From the NCBI GenBank assembly GCA_013203195.1, contig JABMQM010000631.1, positions 1 through 5,793 of the forward strand: DNA of 5,793 nt, read 5' to 3'. The number at the start of each line of letters is the position of its first letter. Position 1 is the stretch's first letter. This DNA comes from Desulfobacteraceae bacterium. Lineage in GTDB: Bacteria; Desulfobacterota; Desulfobacteria; Desulfobacterales; UBA11574. The notes beneath the pieces were generated by a model. That model did no database searches and was not told where the DNA came from. It saw only the letters and a program-made list of their open reading frames with translations. Below are positions 1 through 5,627 of the stretch, one piece after another. A program made the translations under genes and the position numbers.

Positions 1-404
1 GCCGGAACAGCTTCTATTTCCAGTCCCTCAACGCTCTTGATATCTCCATTTTTCATGATTACGCCGCCTTTGACACTCTTTGCGCAAGTTTCAGTTACAA
101 CCAACACGGTTCCACTTTTGCGCAATGCGTTCACGGCATTTACGTCAAGATGGTCGCGATGCTCATGCGTTATAAGGATCAGATCGGCCGGCGGCATCTG
201 CGAATAATCAGCCAGTTCGCTCCATGGATCAACATGGATGACCTTTCCTCCAAAGTTAAACATCAGTGTCCCATGACCGATAAACGTTATCGTAAGATCA
301 CCGGCTGATGTTGCGATACTATCGGTCTCAAAAGTATCCTGCGCAGCCGCAGAAAACGTAACGCCAAATACCAAAACCATCGCCCCCAATAAATATTTTT
401 TCAT
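1..404 (-). CDS. MBL-fold metal-dependent hydrolase, exported, C-terminus outside window
   Basis: The first 134 codons of a metallo-beta-lactamase-fold protein are present; the rest lies beyond the left edge. Residues 1-22 form a signal peptide: MKK, a hydrophobic stretch, then SAAAQ, with likely cleavage after AAA or AQ. The mature protein would be periplasmic. A beta-strand with IGHGT at 42-46 and HVDPW at 57-61 precedes the metal-binding motif HEHRDHLD at 80-87, which fits HxHxDH. This arrangement resembles the UlaG/YycJ-like 'L-ascorbate lactonase-like' branch rather than true beta-lactamases. The substrate is unknown. The start is supported by the Shine-Dalgarno AAGGAGGT (complement of 410-417), five bases before the ATG. 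The gene is divergent from the thioesterase gene, and the two share a 165-bp intergenic region. Confidence 0.85.
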   Translation of the reverse strand, partial: MKKYLLGAMVLVFGVTFSAAAQDTFETDSIATSAGDLTITFIGHGTLMFNFGGKVIHVDPWSELADYSQMPPADLILITHEHRDHLDVNAVNALRKSGTVLVVTETCAKSVKGGVIMKNGDIKSVEGLEIEAVP

Positions 405-442
405 ATCAGACCTCCTTATTTGCGGCCTTTTATAAATTAAAC

Positions 443-491
443 TTGAATTCGTTAAAAACAAACTCTAAATTGATTATCAGACTATCAATTT
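443..491 (+). promoter_or_regulatory. Candidate promoter with overlapping inverted repeat (weak)
   Basis: In the divergent intergenic region, TTGAAT (443-448) and TAAATT (466-471) are separated by 17 bases and could form a weak sigma70-type promoter for the thioesterase. A perfect 8-bp inverted repeat, AAATTGAT (467-474) and ATCAATTT (484-491) with a 9-base spacer, overlaps the putative -10 element, as an operator would. Both promoter boxes match consensus at only four of six positions and the region is AT-rich, so chance is a serious alternative. Confidence 0.25.
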
Positions 492-569
492 CCGGTTAGA
501 TTGTAAAGCTGCAACCAAACAGGACTGATCAATTCGGCTTTTTAAGAATGCATGCAGGGAGAGCAACCA

Positions 570-1004
570 ATGAATACTGAGCGGTTTGAGTTTTTGAAAA
601 AAGATTATGTGCAGGGATTTCCGGCGGACTGCGGATTTGAAGTCAACAAGGTGGATTACGGGTATTTTGAGTCCCGCCTGAAAATCGATCCCAAACACAG
701 CCAGCAGGACGGATTCGTACATGCCGGGGTGATCGCCACTATGGCGGATCATACCGGCGGCTATGCCGCTTACACCACTGTCTCTGAAAATGAACGCATC
801 TTAACCATAGAATTCAAAATTAACTACTTCAAGCCCGCTATCGGTGAATTTTTGGTCTGCCGCTCAAAAGTCATCAACAACGGCAAAACCATCAAAGTCT
901 CAGAATCTGAAGTGTTCTCTATATCCACGGGTCAAGAAAAGCTGGTTTCCAAAGCAATGGTCACCTTGATCGCCGTATCGGCTGATAGCATAAAAACGAC
1001 CTGA
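570..1004 (+). CDS. PaaI-type hotdog-fold thioesterase (144 aa)
   Basis: A single hotdog-fold domain fills the protein, at the usual 135-150 residues of PaaI/YbgC-like acyl-CoA thioesterases. The family signature is the helix start HAGVIATMADHTGGYAA at 51-67, equivalent to the HGG...D motif, with D60 as the likely catalytic acid. The later strands IEFKINYFKP (80-89) and SKAMVTLIAV (127-136) also fit. It should hydrolyse a CoA thioester in the cytoplasm; the acyl group cannot be read from sequence. I chose the ATG at 570 because GGGAGAG (557-563) lies six bases upstream. An in-frame ATG at 552 would add six residues but has no good ribosome site. The gene is monocistronic: a terminator follows 28 bases after the stop. 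Confidence 0.88.
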   Translation: MNTERFEFLKKDYVQGFPADCGFEVNKVDYGYFESRLKIDPKHSQQDGFVHAGVIATMADHTGGYAAYTTVSENERILTIEFKINYFKPAIGEFLVCRSKVINNGKTIKVSESEVFSISTGQEKLVSKAMVTLIAVSADSIKTT

Positions 1005-1031
1005 ATAGATCTCCGGTTCCTGCGTCTCTTG

Positions 1032-1074
1032 AACATTTATGAATTCGTATCAAGCCGAATTCATAAGTGTTTTT
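1032..1074 (+). terminator. Rho-independent terminator of the thioesterase gene
   Basis: Arms 1032-1046 and 1057-1071 form a 15-bp stem with one G-U wobble and a 10-base loop, GTATCAAGCC. The run of five T at 1070-1074 follows. The stem is AT-rich, with GAATTC next to the loop. The T-run is on the plus strand only, so it terminates rightward transcription from the thioesterase. Confidence 0.75.
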
Positions 1075-1236
1075 CAGAACTCCAGACGGGTCTGCAGATG
1101 AGTGTCTGTTCAGCGGCGATACGCATCACGTATCACAGGCATTTAAGGGCTTTGTGGCACCAGGATAAATAGCAGTTAGTACAGGTTTTGAATTGAAGAT
1201 ACGGAGCCCCAATCAATTCCGACATTGAGGCAAGCT
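1071..1236. repeat. Diverged direct repeat, copy A
   Basis: Bases 1092-1189 align without gaps to 1333-1430 with 67 of 98 identical by my manual count. Similarity is patchier outward: TTTTC plus TCCAG on the low side (1071-1085), and GAGGCAAGCT (1227-1236) against GAGGTAAGCT on the high side. The minus strand shows conserved residues against copy B in two frames, each interrupted by stops, so no intact gene is present. With copy B it accounts for most of the 500-bp gene-free stretch 1005-1504; I see nothing else there except the terminator. Confidence 0.6.
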
Positions 1237-1311
1237 AACGTTTTGATTAAAAGCAGTAATGTTCACATTGAGTTGTAACTATGAAAAACGATAGCCATAC
1301 AAGATATGGGA

Positions 1312-1491
1312 TTTTCTGACTTAATTCCAGGCCTGAAGATGAGGATCTGCTCAGGTGTGATACTCGTTACATATCCAAGGAATTCAAGAGGGTTATGGCG
1401 CGTCGATAGATAGCAGCTATCTCAACATTTTCAAGTTCCCGATAATTGCAGTTCTATAACAGTAAAAGTTTGGATAACGTGGAGGTAAGCT
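1312..1491. repeat. Diverged direct repeat, copy B
   Basis: This is the second copy, 241 bp to the right of copy A in the same orientation, about 14 bp longer because of an indel near 1431-1481. It contains a perfect 7-bp palindrome, AGATAGC-A-GCTATCT (1408-1422), that has decayed in copy A. A small hairpin, CCATA (1295-1299) with TATGG (1305-1309), followed by TTTTC, lies just left of it. Copy A is likewise preceded by a hairpin and TTTTC, so the hairpin may belong to the unit. It ends close to the stop codon of the radical SAM gene. Confidence 0.6.
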
Positions 1492-1504
1492 GCGGGTGAC
1501 CATA

Positions 1505-2785
1505 CTACAACATCCAGTGAGGTCGTCCATCCATCCAAGCGCTCACGGTGCTTCGCAACCATTCGTCCAAATCCGGTGTCATATAGAATTTTGGAAAGAG
1601 AAGGTCATCATCTGGTGCTATAACTCCCTCTTTAATTGCGGTGCGCGCAAGATCGGTATGAGGATAGATTCGTATTCCCATGGTAATTTTCATAGCCTCC
1701 AGATCCAATGAATCAGCAAAAGCGAGGCTTTCTTCAACCGTCTTTCTATTTTCTTCAGGACCGCCCAGCAACAAAAACCCCATCTGCTGAATGCCGTAAT
1801 GCTTAAGTCTTTCTGAAATCCGGCGCACTTCTTCTGGTTGGAAATTTTTATTCATTGCCCGTAAAATCTTTTCGGAACCACTTTCAAACCCCAGACTGAC
1901 TTCTTTGCACCCAGCCTCTGCCATCTTCTCGACCAGTTCTTCATCCACTCTCCAGGGGTAGAGAATACAACGCCAGGATGTATTCAATCCTGCTTCCACC
2001 AGTTGATCGCAAAACTCTTTCGCATAGGAAAGTGGGAGGTTGAAAATATTATCAACAAAGAAAAACCGATCAAATCCAGCCTCTACGTACCGGGAAATGG
2101 CATCAACAACTCGCTCCAGAGAATGTTTTCGCATGATCTTCCCTTCGATAGTTGGCGTTGAGCAATAGCTGCAGTTCAGCGGGCATCCCCGTCTGGTCTG
2201 AAAAGGGAGCCATATCTCTTCGTTTCGACTGGGTAAAGAAGTCCACTGCTGAACGCCGGGAAGGGGCAGGGGGCACTCATCCAAATCTTTCGTGAACCGC
2301 ACCTTGCCTTGAATACCCTGATCCGGAAGATAGAGGCCTGGGATTCCCGAAAGATCGGCTTTCTGGCTGAGCCGTTCCAAAAGAATAGTAAAGGCAATCT
2401 CACCTTCTCCTTGAATACCCATATCAGCTCCCAGATAAGCCAGCGCGCTTTCCGGAAAGATGCTGTAACCCGCCCCACCCAAGATAATTGGAGCATCCGA
2501 AAGACTTCGGCAATCGTTGACAAAATCTTTTACCAAATCTAGGAGAAATCCCGGGTTTTCCATACACTGGTCGTCGATGTTTCTCACTGAAATTCCAATA
2601 ATCTCAGGTTGAAACCCATCGACGGCATCTTTGAGAACCAACCGGGTGTCTTGCTGATCCATCAGATCGACCAGTTTTACGTCGTGTCCTGCGCTCCGGG
2701 CAGCTTCGTCCACACATGCCAGGCCCAAAGGCAAAACCGGCATGTTGATCGTTTCCGTGTTCGCAGATATTAAAAGTACCCTCAT
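1505..2785 (-). CDS. Radical SAM protein with N-terminal B12-binding-type domain (426 aa)
   Basis: Class B-like radical SAM enzyme in the BchE/HpnP-type architecture. The N-terminal cobalamin-binding Rossmann domain spans roughly residues 1-140: MRVLLISA start, LPLGLA at 18-23, IIGISVRNID at 62-71, ILGGAGYSIFPE at 101-112, GEGE at 126-129. It lacks a DxHxxG motif, as many members of this class do, so cobalamin would bind base-off without a histidine ligand. The radical SAM domain carries the [4Fe-4S] ligands C201, C205 and C208 (RGCPLNCSYC) and SLGFESGSEKIL at 297-308. GFLLLGGPEE at 336-345 follows. It probably performs a methylation or rearrangement of an unactivated carbon; the substrate is not evident. 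AAGGAG (complement of 2795-2800) precedes the ATG. The gene is 136 bp downstream of the TIGR04076-type gene, so co-transcription is possible but not certain. Confidence 0.85.
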   Translation of the reverse strand: MRVLLISANTETINMPVLPLGLACVDEAARSAGHDVKLVDLMDQQDTRLVLKDAVDGFQPEIIGISVRNIDDQCMENPGFLLDLVKDFVNDCRSLSDAPIILGGAGYSIFPESALAYLGADMGIQGEGEIAFTILLERLSQKADLSGIPGLYLPDQGIQGKVRFTKDLDECPLPLPGVQQWTSLPSRNEEIWLPFQTRRGCPLNCSYCSTPTIEGKIMRKHSLERVVDAISRYVEAGFDRFFFVDNIFNLPLSYAKEFCDQLVEAGLNTSWRCILYPWRVDEELVEKMAEAGCKEVSLGFESGSEKILRAMNKNFQPEEVRRISERLKHYGIQQMGFLLLGGPEENRKTVEESLAFADSLDLEAMKITMGIRIYPHTDLARTAIKEGVIAPDDDLLFPKFYMTPDLDEWLRSTVSAWMDGRPHWML

Positions 2786-2788
2786 GTT

Positions 2789-2805
2789 CTCAAGCTCCTT
2801 GAGCT
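2789..2805 (-). promoter_or_regulatory. Hairpin occluding the ribosome site of the radical SAM gene
   Basis: On the transcript, CUCAAG-GAG-CUUGAG (complement of 2803-2789) is a perfect 6-bp hairpin containing the AAGGAG Shine-Dalgarno. An alternative 5-bp hairpin, AGCUC-AAG-GAGCU (complement of 2805-2793), also captures part of it. The two structures exclude each other and both mask the ribosome site. This could tune translation, but the structures are short. Confidence 0.3.
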
Positions 2806-2921
2806 ATGCTTGACGTCCTTTAAGGCCCTATTACTGTAATCAATATTTTTGCACAACAATGGCCCATTCTTTTTAGAAATAACCATTAAAAACGCATTAA
2901 AGTCTTTAAATCTCAATTTGA

Positions 2922-3134
2922 TTATTCTTTGAACGCCACTTCCTCCCAAGGGAAACTGCCGCCATATTTCAACACCTGAATTGCGGGATTGAGTGAATTA
3001 AACGCACTTATGCATATCCCCGCAGGCGTTGTCTGATCTATCACAATTGCTCTACCCGGTTTATTTCCCAGAGAACATTTGCCTGCAACTGAATCTACCG
3101 GAACCTTTATTTTGAAATACCTCTTTTCAGTCAT
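2922..3134 (-). CDS. TIGR04076-type small protein, short C-terminus (70 aa)
   Basis: It resembles the TIGR04076 family of small anaerobe proteins of unknown function. The visible hallmarks are an N-terminal strand (FKIKVPVDSV, 7-16), GKCSLGNKPG at 18-27 with C20, TPAGICISAFNSLNPAI at 36-52 with C41, and GGSFPW at 58-63. Family members are usually about 85-95 residues and end in a cysteine-containing CPD segment; this one stops at residue 70, seven residues after FPW. It therefore keeps two cysteines and lacks the usual third. GGAGGT (complement of 3143-3148), eight bases upstream, supports the start. It follows the dehydrogenase remnant by 28 bp, so the two were probably one transcript. Function is unknown; the cysteines suggest metal or thiol chemistry (inference). 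Confidence 0.7.
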   Translation of the reverse strand: MTEKRYFKIKVPVDSVAGKCSLGNKPGRAIVIDQTTPAGICISAFNSLNPAIQVLKYGGSFPWEEVAFKE

Positions 3135-3162
3135 TTCCCGACACCTCCACTTTTCAAGATAA

Positions 3163-3333
3163 TCAAATCATAAAATTTCCACCATCGACCGGAATATATT
3201 CTCCATTAAGATAACCTGATAAAGATGAAGCCAAAAACACTATCACACCGGCAATATCCTCCGGCTTTCCCAGTCGTCTGAGTGGGTTTATCGCTGCCAC
3301 CTGTTCATGCATTTCTTTGGGCTGTCTAGGCAA
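3163..3333 (-). pseudogene. C-terminal remnant of a short-chain dehydrogenase/reductase
   Basis: The open frame encodes 56 residues that match the last fifth of a classical SDR: NPLRRLGKPEDIAGVIVFLA at 16-35, then SGYLNGEYIPVDGG at 39-52 and the terminal FMI. This is the substrate-loop and C-terminal strand region. The nucleotide-binding TGxxxGxG and catalytic YxxxK parts, about 190 residues, are missing. Upstream the frame is closed by TAA at 3334-3336, and I see no SDR coding in other frames between there and the stop of the fusion gene at 3378. No usable start or ribosome site precedes it. The natural reading is a deletion that joined the end of an SDR gene to the DNA just after the methyltransferase-DUF2284 gene. 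It is unlikely to make an enzyme. Confidence 0.75.
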
Positions 3334-3377
3334 TTACCATTGATATTGAAAGGCTTTAACTCATTTTTTTGATAAAA

Positions 3378-4757
3378 TCATTCTACCAGAACCATTGCAA
3401 AGTAGTTCCACCTTCCGAAAGTTTCTTTCCTGGTGTCAATTTCAAATCCATTATTTCTTGCTGTTTTGAAGACATCTATACCACAGGCCTCCATCATCGG
3501 TCTGACCCCTACTTTTGTCTCTTCTGCTCCCTGAGTCCCACACTGGGCCTCTGTCTCACCGGAAGGTCATGTGGCCCCAGCATTTGATGAATCTGTGGAA
3601 TTTGATGAAAGGGCTGTTAATGCAAAAGCCTTATAATAACCCATGTTGTAAGCCTCTCCCTCAAGCCTCACAGCCGTTTTTGTTATTGCCTTCCCCTTGG
3701 GGCCGTTAAGAAGTATAGCCTTGCTGTATTCCTTAAGAACTTTTTTCACGCTTTCGGCGTCTGGGGCACATGGTGGATGGTAGGCATCCTTACCATAAAG
3801 CGGACAACCATATAAGCACTTCCATCTGACCCATTCTTCAACTACTATTGTTTCTGTGCCTATTATCTTTGCCTTTTCAGCACCTAACTCATAGGCTTTT
3901 GTTAAGACATTTTCCATTGTTATCACCTTGCCTTTAACTTCTTTGCCGGTTTTTGAGAAATCAAATGGCGAATCCTTCATCAGTTTAATATCCTTTTGAT
4001 CTGATTCCCTCGGCTTTTTTGCACGGATGAGTACACCTTTTGTTTTTGGCGAGCTGTTAAAGCCGGTTTCAGCGACGAGTTCCGTGTTTTCAAATCCGGC
4101 GTCTTGAAGTATGGCCAGGAAATCCTCCCCTGGTACAGCGCCGCCCTCTCACTGAAACCAAGTATCAATCCTGGATTTTAAGTCTTTTTCAAGTTCGCCG
4201 ATCAAAACCTGATCTGCGATCATGAATCGCCCGCCAGGCTTGAGTAAACGGAAAGCTTCTGCGACAGCCCTTTCTTTGTCTGGAATCAGGTTAAATACAC
4301 CATTTGATATTACAACGTCGAAATTCTCGTCTGGAAAGCTTAACTTCTCAGCCGAATCCTCAACGAAGGTAACATGCTGTAAATCCATCATCTGGATGTT
4401 ATGCTTACCTCGGTCAAGCATCTCGGAGACCAGTTCGGCTCCTACCACATTTCCGCCGGCGCCGACTATCTTGGCTGCAAAAATTATATCAACGCCGGCA
4501 CCGCAGCCGATATCCAAAACCGCTTCACCCCCATTGATTTCTCCCAGCGAAAAAGGGTTTCCAACACCGCAGTAAGAAGCACTTACCTCGTCCGGGAGAG
4601 AATTTAAGATTATCGGATCATAACCCAAAATCTCAAGCCCGGCTCGACCCGTTGGGTAACTGAAAAGACCATCCGGATTGCCGGCAACTTTGTTGTATTT
4701 TTCCCTGATGCCGTCCCGTATTCGTTTGGTGTCTTCGGGGGCAAGTTGAACTACCAT
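3378..4757 (-). CDS. Selenoprotein: ArsM-like methyltransferase fused to DUF2284, two predicted Sec (459 aa)
   Basis: One frame, read through UGA at 4149-4151 and 3567-3569, gives 459 residues. Residues 1-258 form an ArsM-like SAM methyltransferase: YCGVGNPFSLG at 62-72 (C63), SAM motif VLDIGCGAGVD at 80-90, VISNGVFNL at 149-157, LLKPGGRFMIAD at 171-182, then WFQ-U203-EGGAVPGEDFLAIL. The UxGGA site corresponds to the conserved C-x-GGA cysteine of ArsM relatives. The linker holds no stop. Residues 280-459 form a DUF2284 (COG5423) metal-binding domain: WKCLYGCPLYGK at 312-323, HPPCAPD at 327-333, GYYKAFALTA at 373-382, a Ser-rich insert, U397, then RPMMEACGIDVFKTAR at 419-434 and the usual end near YFAMVLVE. 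AAGGAGT (complement of 4764-4770) lies six bases before the ATG. A standard-code caller would split it into 3567-3980 and 4149-4757 and miss the last 62 residues. Internal starts at 3980 or 3914 could make a separate DUF2284 product. Confidence 0.8.
3533..3569 (-). promoter_or_regulatory. Sec codon UGA (3567-3569) with SECIS-like hairpin, DUF2284 domain
   Basis: After the in-frame UGA come 15 bases, then the transcript folds as GAG-G-CCCA, loop GUG, UGGG-A-CUC (complement of 3551-3533). This gives seven base pairs and one G-A mismatch. The apical loop begins at base 24 after the UGA and starts with G, within the bacterial SECIS model (loop about 16-37 bases downstream). SelB with Sec-tRNA would act here during translation. 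Confidence 0.65.
4115..4151 (-). promoter_or_regulatory. Sec codon UGA (4149-4151) with SECIS-like hairpin, methyltransferase domain
   Basis: Fifteen bases after the UGA, CCAGGGGA (complement of 4133-4126) pairs with UUUCCUGG (complement of 4122-4115) around the loop GGA. This makes eight pairs, two of them G-U. The loop starts at base 24 after the UGA and begins with GG. A further GUA/UAC pairing below a small bulge may lengthen the stem. Confidence 0.7.
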
Positions 4758-4806
4758 AGTTTTACTCCTTTATTACAAGGATATCTAAGTCAAACTTCAG
4801 ATAAAA

Positions 4807-5160
4807 TTACAAATTAAAAACCTTTGCATCAGCAGCCAAATCTATCAAGTGCGGCGCCCCGTCCAACACCATGTTTGGAAAGAACTTGGCCTCGTCAACC
4901 TGACGAGCATTTGCACAGGGGATTCAGACCCCGATAGGCACATCATTTTCGACTAAATACTGCAAATAGTCATTAGGGCAATCACCGGTTCGGGTCTTAA
5001 CTGTGAAATCACGGGTGGAGTTTGCCCACAAGACGCCGTCTTCGTAAAAGAAAACGTTTACCACATGTCCTTTTGAGTGAGCCACATTTGCAAATTGGAA
5101 ACACCGGGTGGCTGCTTCCACATCGCCTTTACCGAGTGTAAATAAGAAATTTGCCATCAT
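4807..5160 (-). CDS. DsrE-like selenoprotein with UIPC motif (117 aa)
   Basis: A DsrE/DsrF-like fold protein, read through UGA 4924-4926 to TAA 4807-4809. Residues 3-11 (ANFLFTLGK) are the first strand, GHVVNVFFYEDGVLWA at 31-46 is the central strand and loop, and VPIGV at 74-78 leads into U79-IPCANAR. Here the redox motif CxxC has become UxxC (U79, C82). The C-terminal part, DGAPHLIDLAADAKVF at 101-116, completes the family's length of about 115 residues; stopping at the UGA would remove the active site. DsrE-like proteins carry or transfer sulfur as persulfides; DsrE-like selenoproteins are known from deltaproteobacteria. A G-rich site, AAAGGGGGG, directly abuts the first ATG, so the second ATG (5157) may be the true start. 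The fusion gene follows after 49 bp, and the membrane microprotein gene lies 17 bp upstream. Confidence 0.82.
4891..4926 (-). promoter_or_regulatory. Sec codon UGA (4924-4926) with SECIS-like hairpin, DsrE-like gene
   Basis: Sixteen bases after the UGA, CUCGUCA (complement of 4907-4901) pairs perfectly with UGACGAG (complement of 4897-4891) around the loop GGU. Seven Watson-Crick pairs and a GGU loop make this the most canonical SECIS of the three. The loop starts at base 24 after the UGA, the same distance as in the other two. Confidence 0.75.
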
Positions 5161-5177
5161 CCCCCCTTTTTTTAAAG

Positions 5178-5324
5178 TTAACGCTTTGGATCTTTGTCCG
5201 ATGTCATCATTGCCTGTAGAACCGCCTCGGTAAGTGATTCCATATCCGGGATATGGTCAAAGGCAATAAAAATGATTACGATTGTGATTATGATTGTTTT
5301 CAGAATGAATCTATGGGCCAACAC
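5178..5324 (-). CDS. Small single-span membrane protein (48 aa), GTG start
   Basis: An unrecognised microprotein. Residues 5-23 form one strongly hydrophobic helix (RFILKT followed by an Ile/Val-rich run to FIAF). A short acidic and polar tail of about 25 residues follows, with DHIPDMESLTEAVL at 23-36 and a charged end, SDKDPKR. I chose the GTG at 5324 because AAGAG lies six bases upstream; a TTG at 5330 and a TTG at 5321 are in-frame alternatives. It sits 23 bp after the DUF4405 gene and 17 bp before the DsrE-like gene, inside the tight operon. It could be a small subunit of the DUF4405 membrane protein (inference). A signal anchor with an extracytoplasmic tail is equally possible. Confidence 0.5.
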   Translation of the reverse strand: MLAHRFILKTIIITIVIIFIAFDHIPDMESLTEAVLQAMMTSDKDPKR

Positions 5325-5347
5325 CCTCAACTCTTAAACAGCGCATG

Positions 5348-5617
5348 TTATTTTATGATACCGTATTTCTTCAAATTTGATTTTATATAAGGCCAATGCA
5401 AGATAATATGTATTGCGACAACAACCATGAATGTCAGTGCAACCCATTCATGGATTGTAATAAAAAAATGCCTAAGAGAAACTAAAAAACTTCCTCTTGC
5501 TTGATATCCTCTGGGCAATACAAACCAATTTAGCAAGCCAGTACTACATAAAACAATAAAGAGAATAAAGGATATTAGGTTGACTATCCAAAGCTTTGTA
5601 GACCTTCTATTAGACAT
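5348..5617 (-). CDS. DUF4405-type cytochrome b-like membrane protein (89 aa)
   Basis: Two transmembrane segments are visible, at about 8-28 (LWIVNLISFILFIVLCSTGL) and 58-74 (WVALTFMVVVAIHIILH). The histidines H50, H56 (ITIHEW), H70 and H74 are placed as in DUF4405 and cytochrome b561-like heme proteins; H56 with H70 or H74 are candidate heme ligands. The GLLNWFVLPRG element at 27-37 and the C-terminal WPYIKSNLKKYG also fit DUF4405. Such proteins are thought to pass electrons across or into the membrane, often to a partner enzyme in the same operon. AAAGGG six bases before the ATG supports the start. The preceding gene ends 10 bp upstream, so the two are co-transcribed. Confidence 0.75.
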   Translation of the reverse strand: MSNRRSTKLWIVNLISFILFIVLCSTGLLNWFVLPRGYQARGSFLVSLRHFFITIHEWVALTFMVVVAIHIILHWPYIKSNLKKYGIIK

Positions 5618-5627
5618 ACACTACCCT

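Noticed and set aside
477..752. Open frame on the minus strand opposite the thioesterase.
   Set aside because: It is antisense to a clear gene, has no recognisable motif and no good ribosome site.
1071..1491. CRISPR array or tRNA/attachment site in the repeat region.
   Set aside because: There are only two long, diverged units with no spacer pattern, and no cloverleaf or tRNA end is visible.
2176..2542. Open frames on both strands inside the radical SAM gene.
   Set aside because: They are shadows of the 426-residue gene, which has the coherent domain structure.
3378..3380. A further Sec codon: UGA followed by about 27 open codons past VLVE.
   Set aside because: DUF2284 proteins normally end at this point, the downstream codons resemble nothing, and there is no hairpin with a loop 16-37 bases after this UGA. 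It is treated as the true stop.
4222..4607. Plus-strand open frames opposite the methyltransferase.
   Set aside because: Low-complexity Ser/Pro/Thr-rich translations, typical of antisense of a coding strand; no ribosome site and no family resemblance.
3378..4757. A pseudogene with nonsense mutations.
   Set aside because: Both interruptions are UGA, the frame is kept for 459 codons, conserved motifs after each UGA are intact, and matched SECIS-like hairpins are present. Random decay would also give UAA, UAG and frameshifts.
3378..5160. UGA reassigned to Trp or Gly (alternative genetic code).
   Set aside because: UGA ends the thioesterase, the SDR remnant and the fusion itself at the expected family lengths. 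The three read-through sites fall at or near conserved Cys positions, not Trp or Gly ones.
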